Of a DNA stretch of 13,089 bases, positions 7,016 to 13,047 are shown piece after piece. Every line of letters starts with the position of its first letter. Position 1 is the stretch's first letter. The notes below the pieces were generated by a model, which worked only from the letters and a program-made list of their open reading frames with translations, was not told the origin of the DNA and did no database searches. Made by a program: the position numbers and the translations under genes. The stretch is from an uncultured Garciella sp. (GTDB lineage: Bacteria > Bacillota > Clostridia > Eubacteriales > Garciellaceae). The DNA lies in assembly GCA_900555725.1 (NCBI GenBank), contig USMD01000053.1:1-13089 (forward strand), given 5' to 3'.

Positions 7016-7525
7016 TTAAGCATATGTACTTTCTTTTTCGGCCCTATCCATAGCTAATATTTCCTCGGCGGTAAGCTTATAGGTAGATTCTCCTCTTGCA
7101 ATAGGTTTTGCATAGGTATTGCAAAAATCTCGTCCATGAATCGCACTGATAATAACTCCATCATCTCTCCCATCTAACAATGCAATGGAATAACTTAAAT
7201 CACTGCCCATATCATTAAAAGCATTGTAACGGACAACTCCTACTTTTTGTACAGTGGAATCTAATTTTCCATCTATTCTTTTTTGCCTATCTAATATATC
7301 TCCAACATTCTCCAAAATTTTACTTACTTGATGGTTATATTCTGTTAACATTTCCTCTAAAGTTTTAAAATTCTTCCCCCCCATCATCTTATAGTATTTC
7401 TTTTTCCACTTTCGGATCTTCAATCCTTGTATTACTAGGATAAAAAATAATAATAAAGAAAATAATACCGTACCTATTATAAACCATAATTGATTTTGTG
7501 TAATAAAAATTAAAACTTCATTCAT
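7016..7525 (-). CDS. DUF4446 family membrane-anchored protein
   Basis: This 169-residue protein has one N-terminal membrane segment (LWFIIGTVLFSLLLFFILVI), then a basic KIRKWKKKYYKMM patch and a probable coiled coil (TLEEMLTEYNHQVSKILENV). The C-terminal domain contains KVGVVRYNAFNDMGSDLSYS, ALLDGRDDGVIISAIHGRD and STYKLTAEE, which are characteristic of DUF4446 proteins of Firmicutes. The function is unknown; members often sit near parAB in clostridia. The start ATG at 7525 has AAGGGTGG eight bases upstream, whereas a GTG at 7537 overlaps that ribosome site. It stands alone, with structured repeats on both sides and its own terminator. Confidence 0.88.
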   Translation of the reverse strand: MNEVLIFITQNQLWFIIGTVLFSLLLFFILVIQGLKIRKWKKKYYKMMGGKNFKTLEEMLTEYNHQVSKILENVGDILDRQKRIDGKLDSTVQKVGVVRYNAFNDMGSDLSYSIALLDGRDDGVIISAIHGRDFCNTYAKPIARGESTYKLTAEEILAMDRAEKESTYA

Positions 7526-7576
7526 TGCTCTTTCCACCCTTTACTTTTCATCTAGTATTTAATAAAAGAGATCTAT

Positions 7577-7750
7577 GTTCAGATAGAATTTCAATGTCCA
7601 ACCGAACCTTAGAATCTGTTCTCCAGAAACTAATTATCACTTCTCCATCGCTTATAAAAAGCAGATATGCAAAATCCGTAATTTTATGAGAGTCGCTTTT
7701 ACAGAATGAACGAGGAGCAAGAGTATAAACGATAGTAAGTTTCTGAATAA
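7577..7750. repeat. Structured repeat, copy C (diverged)
   Basis: Hairpin 1 (7577-7607) and the linker CTTAGAATCTGTTCTCCAG are recognisably related to copies A and B. The closing stem is longer: 7619-7638 pairs with 7731-7750, with only a few mismatches. Its centre is CAGAAACT opposite AGTTTCTG. The interior differs in sequence from A and B. The copy lies just upstream of the DUF4446 gene. Confidence 0.6.
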
Positions 7751-7974
7751 ATAGCAGCTTGTCAATATATCTATTATATTATCATAATTTGTATTTTTAT
7801 TCTATTTACATTTTGTAAATATTACCCGGGAAATATTGTTTGATTTGAAAGATTTAAATAAAATTTATTACCTTTACCTTTTTAATATCTGATAAGATTT
7901 TTAAGAGCAAAAAGTAGAAAATTGTAAAATGTATTGATTCTTAGTATCTCTCCGAACAAAATACTTTAAGTATG
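7751..7974. other. AT-rich spacer with one palindrome
   Basis: No gene is visible. ATTTACA at 7804-7810 and TGTAAAT at 7814-7820 form a perfect 7-bp inverted repeat with a 3-base centre, which could be an operator. TATAAT-like strings are present on both strands, without good -35 partners. Confidence 0.4.
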
Positions 7975-8118
7975 GTGAACTACCCCACCCATAAAAGGAT
8001 GAGGTTTCCTGCTTCTTCGACCTCGCAACCTACTATCTCCATAGGCTTTCATTCTGATAGTTCCTACTATACTTATATGTAGGCTTACATCCTCGACCAC
8101 AAAGGTGCGAGGTTTTAC
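7975..8118 (-). pseudogene. tnpB 3' remnant with omegaRNA-like right end
   Basis: The minus-strand frame from 8118 reads VKPRTFVVEDVSL, then SIVGTIRMKAYGDSR and RRSRKPHPF. I recognise this as the C-terminal tail type of IS1341/IS605 TnpB proteins, where the coding end overlaps the guide RNA. It ends with an imperfect hairpin, CCTCATCC opposite GGGTGGGG, directly before GTTCAC. No RuvC residues remain, so it cannot encode a nuclease. The RNA portion could still be made. Confidence 0.6.
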
Positions 8119-8144
8119 GGGCTGAATTATTAACAGGATTCTTA

Positions 8145-8306
8145 GTTCAGGTGGAGTTTAAGACTCCATCTGAACTTTAGAAATCGTTATCCAGGAGCTT
8201 ACGTCCCTTATGCAGGCATAAGAACTCTAACTTGCTAAAGCAAAAGAGTTCTAGTATCTCTCACTTAAAGAAGTGGGAGTCTTAGGGACGATTAGCTATC
8301 AGATAA
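8145..8306. repeat. Structured repeat, copy B (nested in IS remnant)
   Basis: Hairpin 1 pairs GTTCAGGTGGAGT (8145-8157) with ACTCCATCTGAAC (8163-8175). The linker TTTAGAAATCGTTATCCAGG is shared with copy A. The closing stem is 8187-8192 with 8301-8306. The inner stem is CGTCCC (8202-8207) with GGGACG (8285-8290), different in sequence from copy A but still paired. An additional hairpin, AACTCT with AGAGTT (8223-8250), is followed by CTCTCACTT and AAGTGGGAG. It starts where the tnpA stub ends. Confidence 0.7.
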
Positions 8307-8343
8307 AATGGACGTAGCCACGCCCATAATGAATTTCAGACAT
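8299..8343 (-). pseudogene. tnpA 5' stub (IS200/IS605 Y1 transposase)
   Basis: After AGAGGTG and an ATG at 8343, the frame reads MSEIHYGRGYVHFI and stops at 8299. The N-terminus MSEIHYGRGYV is typical of IS200/IS605 TnpA proteins, which continue with a YHIVWCTKYR-like block. Here homology ends at the start of structured repeat B, so the HUH motif and catalytic tyrosine are lost. Confidence 0.65.
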
Positions 8344-8409
8344 AAAAAACACCTCTAGACTAATTGAACGTCGCTAAAGCGATATCTTGACCAAAAGCGA
8401 TTCATCTAA

Positions 8410-8447
8410 CCTACTAAAGTCGCGAGTATTCTTGGCTAGTTGATAAA
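8410..8447 (-). repeat. IS605-like left end, copy 1
   Basis: On the minus strand this reads TTTATCAACTAGCC, then AATACTCGCGACTTTAGTAG. About 30 of 37 positions agree with the copy at 9639-9675. The two flanks differ before TTTAT, so TTTAT may be the recognised target. The neighbouring desulfurase gene ends inside it. Confidence 0.65.
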
Positions 8448-9587
8448 CTTTTTACTTATTTCTTCAATAGAAAACAATACTTTATCCACTTCTTCTATAG
8501 TATTAAAATATCCCATACTCAATCGAACAGTTCCCTGTTCAAAGGTTCCTATGGTTTTATGGGCTAGGGGTGCACAATGTAATCCCGAACGGCAGGCGAT
8601 ATCATATTGCTGATCTAAAAGAAAACTAATCTCTGAAGTATCCCCCTGTCCTATATTGATAGAAACCACCGCTGCCTGTTTTTTTACATCCTTTGGTCCA
8701 TAAATAGTAACCCCATCTATTTTCATCAATCCATCAATTAACCTTTGGGTTAACATCTCTTCATGACCTCTAATATTTTCAATTCCCTCTTCTAATATAA
8801 ATCTCACCCCTGCCCCTAGGCCTGCAATCCCAATGGTATTATGAGTGCCACTTTCATATCGATCGGGCATTATCTGAGGCTGCAATAGGGATTCCGACTG
8901 ACTTCCTGTTCCTCCCTCTCTAGCTGGTTCTAAATCAATTCCTTCTCTAATATACAATCCTCCTGTCCCTTGAGGTCCTAACAAACCTTTATGTCCTGGA
9001 AAAGCCAATAAATCTATATTCCCCTTATTTACATCAATATCATATACTCCTGCACTTTGGGAAGCATCCACCATATAAACTAAATTGTGCTTCCGAATCA
9101 TTTTCCCGAGTTCTTCTATAGGCAGTAGTGTACCAATGATATTAGAAACATGAGTAGTAATAATCATTTTCGTATTGTTTTGTATAGATTTTTCAATATC
9201 CTCTACCGAAACATTTCCTTGTCTATCCCCTTTTACAATAGTTACTCCAATAATCTCCTTATCCTTTAAAGCCTTTAGGGGACGTAATACTGAATTATGT
9301 TCCATGCTGGTTGTAACCACATGGTCTCCCTTTTTAAGAAATCCCTTTATCCCCAAATTCAAAGAATCGGTAGCATTATGGGTAAATACAACTTGCATAG
9401 GGTTTTGAATATGAAATAATTTTGCTAATAACTCCCTGGTTTGATAAACAATCCGTCCAGATTCTAATGCCATTTTATGCCCTGACCTACCAGGATTAGC
9501 GCAATTTCGCATAACCTTTTCCATAGTAGTATAAACCTCTTCAGGTTTTGGAAAGGTCGTAGCAGCATTATCAAAGTATATAGTCAT
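8436..9587 (-). CDS. Cysteine desulfurase family protein (class V aminotransferase fold)
   Basis: This 383-residue PLP enzyme belongs to the SufS/CsdA-like group that removes sulfur from cysteine as an enzyme-bound persulfide. MTIYFDNAATTFPKPEEV opens the fold. EHNSVLRPL (His97), VDASQSAG (Asp174) and FPGHKGLLGPQGTGGLY (PLP Lys200) form the cofactor site. The C-terminal RSGLHCAPLAH carries Cys338, placed like the SufS-type active cysteine. The start ATG at 9587 is preceded by GAGGTGGAGG. Its stop (8436) lies within an IS605-like left end, so the last two residues may come from the insertion. No scaffold or tRNA-thiolation gene is adjacent, so the sulfur acceptor is unknown. Related proteins lie near parAB in some clostridia. 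Confidence 0.9.
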   Translation of the reverse strand: MTIYFDNAATTFPKPEEVYTTMEKVMRNCANPGRSGHKMALESGRIVYQTRELLAKLFHIQNPMQVVFTHNATDSLNLGIKGFLKKGDHVVTTSMEHNSVLRPLKALKDKEIIGVTIVKGDRQGNVSVEDIEKSIQNNTKMIITTHVSNIIGTLLPIEELGKMIRKHNLVYMVDASQSAGVYDIDVNKGNIDLLAFPGHKGLLGPQGTGGLYIREGIDLEPAREGGTGSQSESLLQPQIMPDRYESGTHNTIGIAGLGAGVRFILEEGIENIRGHEEMLTQRLIDGLMKIDGVTIYGPKDVKKQAAVVSINIGQGDTSEISFLLDQQYDIACRSGLHCAPLAHKTIGTFEQGTVRLSMGYFNTIEEVDKVLFSIEEISKKFIN

Positions 9588-9638
9588 ACCTCCACCTCTT
9601 TATACCATATTAAAAAATTCTTTATCAATTCATTTATA

Positions 9639-9675
9639 CAACTAAAGTCACAAGTATTTTCGGCTTGTTAATAAA
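9639..9675 (-). repeat. IS605-like left end, copy 2
   Basis: On the minus strand this reads TTTATTAACAAGCC, then AATACTTGTGACTTTAGTTG, a diverged match to the left end at 8410-8447 in the same orientation. The sequence then runs through ATGAATTGAT directly into the upstream region of the desulfurase gene, with no tnpA. Confidence 0.6.
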
Positions 9676-9683
9676 ATACATAT

Positions 9684-9812
9684 CTATAGTTTAACTGATT
9701 GTGCTAGTTGATCTTTCTGATGATCTATGATTGCCTCTACTGTAGATAGTTTTCGTTTATAGAAATATCCATTCTTAATGGTTACAAAATGGACTTTTTC
9801 CGAAACAGCAAC
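9684..9812 (-). pseudogene. Orphan C-terminal gene fragment, 42 codons
   Basis: The minus-strand frame reads VHFVTIKNGYFYKRKLST, then VEAIIDHQKDQL, and ends with TAG at 9686-9684. It is bounded upstream by TAA and has no start or ribosome site. The composition looks coding, and it is squeezed between a left end (9639-9675) and the right end of another IS605 remnant, so it is probably the tail of a gene broken by insertions and deletions. I do not recognise the family. Confidence 0.35.
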
Positions 9813-9840
9813 TTAGAGTCCCTTTTTATCCCTTGATTTT

Positions 9841-9911
9841 CTAAAAGTAAAAGGAGGATACTTGTGAAACTGCATCGGAAAGATATCTATCCTCTCAAAA
9901 TTTTCTTTTAG
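9841..9911 (+). other. Possible truncated gene start (15 codons) in an inverted repeat
   Basis: A perfect AAGGAGG at 9851-9857 lies six bases before GTG 9864, which opens a frame reading MKLHRKDIYPLKIFF and stopping at 9911, exactly where the IS605 right end begins. The stretch is also an imperfect inverted repeat: CTAAAAGTAAAAGGAGGATA at the left faces TATCCTC and TTTTCTTTTAG at the right. It may be a gene start cut off by the element, or a hairpin with a chance ribosome site. Confidence 0.3.
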
Positions 9912-10073
9912 TGAACTACTCACCACTTAGCTAAACCTATGGTTCTTAACGCTTGAAATGGGAGCTTCTTGGGAAGAGAGCATACTTGATTGATAGTGGC
10001 ACACACCATAATCAGCGGTTTCTCTTATTTACCAAGCTATCCCCGCAGTACCTGTGGTTGTTGTTTCTCTAGT
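9911..10073 (-). ncRNA. Probable TnpB omegaRNA / right-end region
   Basis: The 163 bases between the tnpB stop and the right end are where TnpB guide RNA (omegaRNA) normally lies in IS605 elements. The segment contains a right-end hairpin, GCTCCCATTT and AAGTGGTGAG, before GTTCAC. The call rests on position and family knowledge, not on a modelled structure. Confidence 0.45.
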
Positions 10074-10399
10074 CTATGCTAGGGCATGTAATCTTAAGCC
10101 TTCGGCCAGAATATTTTTAGCAGCGTTTATATCTCGGTCATGGTGTGCACCACATTTTTGACAAGTCCATTCTCGAATGTTGGGATCTTTCTTACCGTCT
10201 TGGTGCCCACATTCAGAACAAATCTGATAGGAAATTTCATTTTCTTACTAGAATCTTGTTTGCCCTTCTCATATGCTTTCATTCTATCATCAAGCATTGG
10301 ATTGTAGACCTTACGGACACAACCAAAAGATTTCCCAAAGAATAATTCTTGCTTTTGTGTTGAGTAGATTCTAAATTTATACGCTTTTAGTCGTTCCAT
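10074..10399 (-). pseudogene. tnpB: tnpB pseudogene, internal deletion
   Basis: TnpB is the RNA-guided RuvC-type nuclease of IS605 elements. The N-terminus from ATG 10399 reads MERLKAYKFRIYSTQKQELF and SFGCVRKVYNPMLDDRM, typical of TnpB. After about 45 codons it is joined out of frame (near 10240) to the family's C-terminus, QICSECGHQDGKKDPNIREW and TCQKCGAHHDRDINAAKNIL, ending LHALA at 10074. The C-x2-C/C-x2-C zinc ribbon and the last RuvC motif (DRDINAAKN) remain, but the RuvC-I and RuvC-II regions (about 250 residues) are gone. The junction also shifts frame, so the gene cannot make a nuclease. Confidence 0.85.
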
Positions 10400-10415
10400 A
10401 AGGTTCACCTACTCT

Positions 10416-10699
10416 CTATTTATTATTTTTCCCTTGATTTTCGATATATTTTTTGATGACTTCTATTGGCGCACCACCAGTTGTAAGAAGGTAATAACTT
10501 TTAGACCAGAACATTTCTTTCCAAAGATATCTTTTCACTCTTGGGAAATCACGCTTTATCATGATTCCACTCAACTAATGTGATGTGACTTAGCATATTC
10601 TGATATTTTATCCTCTATTACTTTTCTACGATATTTCGTGACAAAAGCAAGATGATAATGCAGCAAGAACACTGAATGGTTATTACTATCTAATTTCAT
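10416..10699 (-). pseudogene. tnpA: tnpA pseudogene (Y1 HUH transposase), internal deletion
   Basis: From ATG 10699 the frame reads MKLDSNNHSVFLLHYHLAFV and TKYRRKVIEDKISEYAKSHH, a TnpA N-terminus, then stops. In another frame the C-terminal part follows: FPRVKRYLWKEMFWSKSYYL, TTGGAPIEVIKKYIENQGK, ending at TAG 10418-10416. The catalytic tyrosine segment (KYIENQ) survives, but the HUH (H-V-H) region between the two blocks is deleted. It lies 17 bases upstream of tnpB on the same strand, as in intact IS605 elements. Confidence 0.85.
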
Positions 10700-10803
10700 T
10701 GTTATATCATCTCATTTCACATTATAACGGATTATAACATAAATCAAAAGAAAAGGTGATTCGTCAACCACCTATAGAAGTGGGTGACTTCTCGCCGATT
10801 ACA

Positions 10804-11394
10804 TTAAATGCTAGATAAATCTTCCTCTTTTTCATTATCTAATGTTTCACGTGAAACCATTTTCCCATGTCTTGATTTGCCAAAGAAAACACTCCCTATA
10901 AATACTCCCAATCCTACCAATAGAAAATCTATAAAATATATAAAATAGCCGTTCACTACTAATCCACTACCCACTACCAACTGACTTATAAAAGAAAAGG
11001 GACGATGCCAAAATAATGTTGGCCCACCAAAAACATAAAAAGCGTTCCATGCTGTCAATCTATCAACAGCACCTAAAGATATTGAGAAAACATTAGAAAG
11101 TATAGCAAAAAATGCCGCTGGTAAAATAGAAATAATAGCTGTAATAGTTCCCGTCCTATAAATATTATCTTTATCATGTTTAGTAGATATTACTCCTATG
11201 TAAGACCAAAATATTAATGTTATAGCAAATATAAAAAACAAAATTATATTTTTCAATCCATCATAAAAAGACAATGATTGAAAATTTTCCACTAAAGACA
11301 TCAGTATAGATGTGATAAAAGATAAAAGTATGTGTCCTAAATTTCCTATCACTGCACTCTTTACCATAGAATTATCCTTCCTTTTCTTATTCAT
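10804..11394 (-). CDS. Multi-pass membrane protein, unknown function
   Basis: The 196-residue product starts MNKKRKDNSMVKSAVIGNLG and has about five or six hydrophobic segments: GHILLSFITSILMSLV, IILFFIFAITLIFWSYIGVI, TGTITAIISILPAAFFAILS, a central SFISQLVVGSGLVVNGY, and FIDFLLVGLGVFIGSVFFG. It ends in a charged cytoplasmic-type tail (GKSRHGKMVSRETLDNEKEE). I choose ATG 11394 because GAGAGG lies nine bases before it; upstream in-frame codons begin at a TTG (11436) without a ribosome site. No family is recognised. The tail codons for VSRET form a parS sequence. The stop lies next to IS605 remnant 3, so the C-terminus could have been altered. Confidence 0.7.
   Translation of the reverse strand: MNKKRKDNSMVKSAVIGNLGHILLSFITSILMSLVENFQSLSFYDGLKNIILFFIFAITLIFWSYIGVISTKHDKDNIYRTGTITAIISILPAAFFAILSNVFSISLGAVDRLTAWNAFYVFGGPTLFWHRPFSFISQLVVGSGLVVNGYFIYFIDFLLVGLGVFIGSVFFGKSRHGKMVSRETLDNEKEEDLSSI
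10843..10858. promoter_or_regulatory. parS: parS site (15 of 16), inside a coding region
   Basis: TGTTTCACGTGAAACC differs from the consensus ParB/Spo0J binding site TGTTTCACGTGAAACA only at the last base. It lies in the 3' coding part of the membrane-protein gene. ParB loads at such sites to organise and segregate the origin region. Confidence 0.85.
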
Positions 11395-11457
11395 AATGTT
11401 CATCCTCTCTATGATTATTTCGAAATTTAGTGTCAAAGAACTTCAACTTATATTCTA

Positions 11458-12060
11458 TCATAATATTAGAACCTTTCCAATTCTCTTCATCCGTGAGGCT
11501 GTAATTGATACTTGTTCAAATCCTGTACAGATTATTTTGTTTACTAGTTCCTATGTATCTTTTCCTACTTTTCTCCATCCTTCGTAAGCTACTGCTACTT
11601 TCATTTCAAGTTTCTTTCCTGATTTAGGCCTATCTTTTCTCTGAATATTTATATATATTCCATCTGCTTCTTCGAAAAGAAGGGATACTTGGTTTTCACC
11701 TATTGTTTGATTGTTTTCTAATATTTCTACTTGTTTTTCTTCCTTTCTTTTATCTTTTCTCCTAAGGCCTGTACAATATTACAAACTCCCCCATGACTTA
11801 TACTTTGCCCCATTAGTTCTGTTATATTTTTTGCTGTGTTTCTAAAAGAGAAAATGCAAATATTTTCTACTACTTTTCCTGCTAAATTTGTTGAGATGAA
11901 TCCTATGGTATCAAATCTTAACTTTTTATCTAATAAAAAAATCTCTATTAAGCAAATATTCTCTTTTATAGCCTTTTTATCTCAAAAGGATAAAATTATA
12001 CATCTTTCTAAAAATAATGGCTTAAAATCAAAATATAAAGGTGGTATTTTTTATTCTATT
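11458..12060 (-). pseudogene. ISLre2-family transposase pseudogene
   Basis: Minus-strand frames match the middle of ISLre2 (DUF1646-type UPF0236) transposases. One reads LLDKKLRFDTIGFISTNLAG and SFRNTAKNITELMGQSISHG, then GEKIKERKKNK. After a frameshift near 11730-11745 the next reads VSLLFEEADGIYINIQRKDR and KLEMKVAVAYEGWRKVGKDT, then a TAG at 11553-11551 and ELVNKIICTGFEQ. The N-terminal part (above 11960) is badly degraded, and the C-terminal half of the family's usual 450-500 residues is missing. It is dead, with at least one frameshift, one nonsense codon and a 3' truncation. Confidence 0.8.
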
Positions 12061-12090
12061 TCTAAATTTTAGGAAATTTTCCTTTATATT

Positions 12091-12741
12091 TTATATTTCA
12101 TGAAATCCTCCATTTCTTAAAAAATTATCCACCAATTGTGCAACTTCAAATTGATGATGGATTTCATTATGATTATAAGGAAGAGTAATAGAGTCTGTGC
12201 TTCCTTCATATTTGGTAGAATATAACTCTACTCTACCGTCGTTTTCACCCCGAATCAACTTTCCAAGGATTAGATCACTTTTATTTCCCGCAATTATCCC
12301 TATTTCAATATCTTTCCTATCTTTTATCTTTAATTTCTCTACATTTTCTGGTGTTAAAGATTTTAAGGTTTTAAAAATAGTAACAAGTATAGGAAGTCTT
12401 TTAGAAGCAATATCTGCCAATTGACATCCCTTATTGGGAGTGCTGATAAGTACACACCTATGTATCCTATGTATATCCTTAGTATTAGATAAGAACATTC
12501 GTATTATTAATCCCCCTGCACTATGTCCTACCAAACTAACCTTCTCATCTTCCTGAAAGGAATCTAGTATTTCCTTCATTTTTGTTTGAAAGCAAGTATA
12601 AGCATATTTAATTTCATGAAAAGTTAAAGGCAAATCTATAACGATCCCTTCATACCCTAGCTTTTCTAAATTTTTCTTTAAATCCATTACATCCCTATGG
12701 TTTTTAAAATATCCATGGACTAAAATTACTTTTTTATACAT
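12091..12741 (-). CDS. Alpha/beta hydrolase (lipase-like)
   Basis: This 216-residue protein has the core of an alpha/beta hydrolase. VILVHGYFKNHRD near the N-terminus carries the HG oxyanion motif. VSLVGHSAGGLIIRMF holds the nucleophile elbow G-H-S-A-G (Ser about 74). LISTPNKG follows the next strand. GENDGRVEL supplies the probable acidic residue, and the histidine lies in the NHNEIHHQFE segment. There is no signal peptide, so it is likely cytoplasmic. The short length and NHxxIHH ending suggest an esterase or lipase of the triacylglycerol-lipase type; the substrate is unknown. I choose ATG 12741 because GAGGTG lies four bases before it; the ATG at 12753 overlaps that ribosome site. It stands alone between the ISLre2 remnant and a parS site. 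Confidence 0.82.
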   Translation of the reverse strand: MYKKVILVHGYFKNHRDVMDLKKNLEKLGYEGIVIDLPLTFHEIKYAYTCFQTKMKEILDSFQEDEKVSLVGHSAGGLIIRMFLSNTKDIHRIHRCVLISTPNKGCQLADIASKRLPILVTIFKTLKSLTPENVEKLKIKDRKDIEIGIIAGNKSDLILGKLIRGENDGRVELYSTKYEGSTDSITLPYNHNEIHHQFEVAQLVDNFLRNGGFHEI

Positions 12742-12811
12742 TGAACACCTCATAGAATTCTATATTTACAGGTAGTTTGTTTTTACATTCTTATAATATG
12801 AAGTTGTAAGG

Positions 12812-12837
12812 ATAATTGTTTCACGTGAAACAATTAT
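12812..12837. promoter_or_regulatory. parS: Perfect parS site within a 26-bp palindrome
   Basis: The core TGTTTCACGTGAAACA at 12817-12832 is the exact consensus ParB/Spo0J site. Symmetry extends outward with ATAAT on the left and ATTAT on the right, giving a perfect 26-bp palindrome. It lies in the spacer upstream of the hydrolase gene. Confidence 0.95.
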
Positions 12838-12955
12838 TGACTTTTCAGGCAATCACAGGTGGCTCCTAAGATTACATTCGTCTAATATAAATTTTCATTG
12901 CAAAAAAGGAACTTTAGCAAATCAAAATTTAATAGTACAATAAATAATATTAGGA
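12838..12955. other. AT-rich spacer, nothing certain
   Basis: No gene, RNA or convincing promoter is visible between the parS site and the second MITE copy. Frames on both strands are short and broken. Confidence 0.4.
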
Positions 12956-13047
12956 TGAGGAAATTACACAAATAAGATTTTTCTCAAACACCAATGTGTG
13001 CTTCACCATATACTGTATATGATTATCCTATTACATTCTAGATATAG
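12956..13047. repeat. MITE-like element, second copy cut by contig end
   Basis: TGAGGAAATTACACAAATAA and onward through CATATACTGTATATGATTAT match the reverse complement of the element at 3849-3979 (from its right arm inward) for about 92 of 131 bases. It is cut at TCTAGATATAG by adapter sequence. Its loss of the far arm reflects the end of the contig, not decay. Confidence 0.85.

Larger units (their letters stand above)
7975..8442 (-). mobile_element. Gutted IS200/IS605 element (remnant 2)
   Basis: Read on the minus strand, this has a left end with CTCGCGACTTTAGTAGG, a ribosome site and the first 12 codons of tnpA. It then passes into structured repeat B, followed by the 3' end of a tnpB/omegaRNA region and a right end ending GTTCAC at 7980-7975. 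Most of tnpA and nearly all of tnpB are missing. The left end overlaps the 3' end of the cysteine-desulfurase gene. Confidence 0.7.
9911..10800 (-). mobile_element. IS200/IS605 element with internally deleted tnpA and tnpB (remnant 3)
   Basis: On the minus strand the element starts with a left end containing GGCGAGAAGTCACCCACTTC (imperfect hairpin 10766-10773 with 10778-10785). It carries tnpA and tnpB in the usual order and ends with GAAGCTCCCATTTCAAGCG, AGTGGTGAGTA and GTTCAC at 9916-9911. Both genes have lost their middle parts, so it cannot move by itself. The membrane-protein gene ends just beyond its left end. Confidence 0.85.

Noticed and set aside
6841..8306. CRISPR array
   Set aside because: The three related units are long, structured and hundreds of bases apart with genes between them; there are no regular short spacers and no cas genes.
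9599..9628. TTGATA-18-TATAAA on the minus strand as promoter of the desulfurase gene
   Set aside because: The predicted start of transcription would fall within the gene's ribosome site, leaving no leader.
10145..10345. Plus-strand open frame opposite the tnpB remnant
   Set aside because: It is the antisense of recognisable TnpB sequence and has no ribosome site.
11392..11438. TTGACA on the minus strand upstream of the membrane-protein gene as a promoter
   Set aside because: No acceptable -10 element at 16-18 bases.
11312..12072. Plus-strand open frames across the ISLre2 remnant and the membrane-protein start
   Set aside because: The minus strand carries recognisable transposase motifs, so the plus frames are chance in AT-rich DNA.
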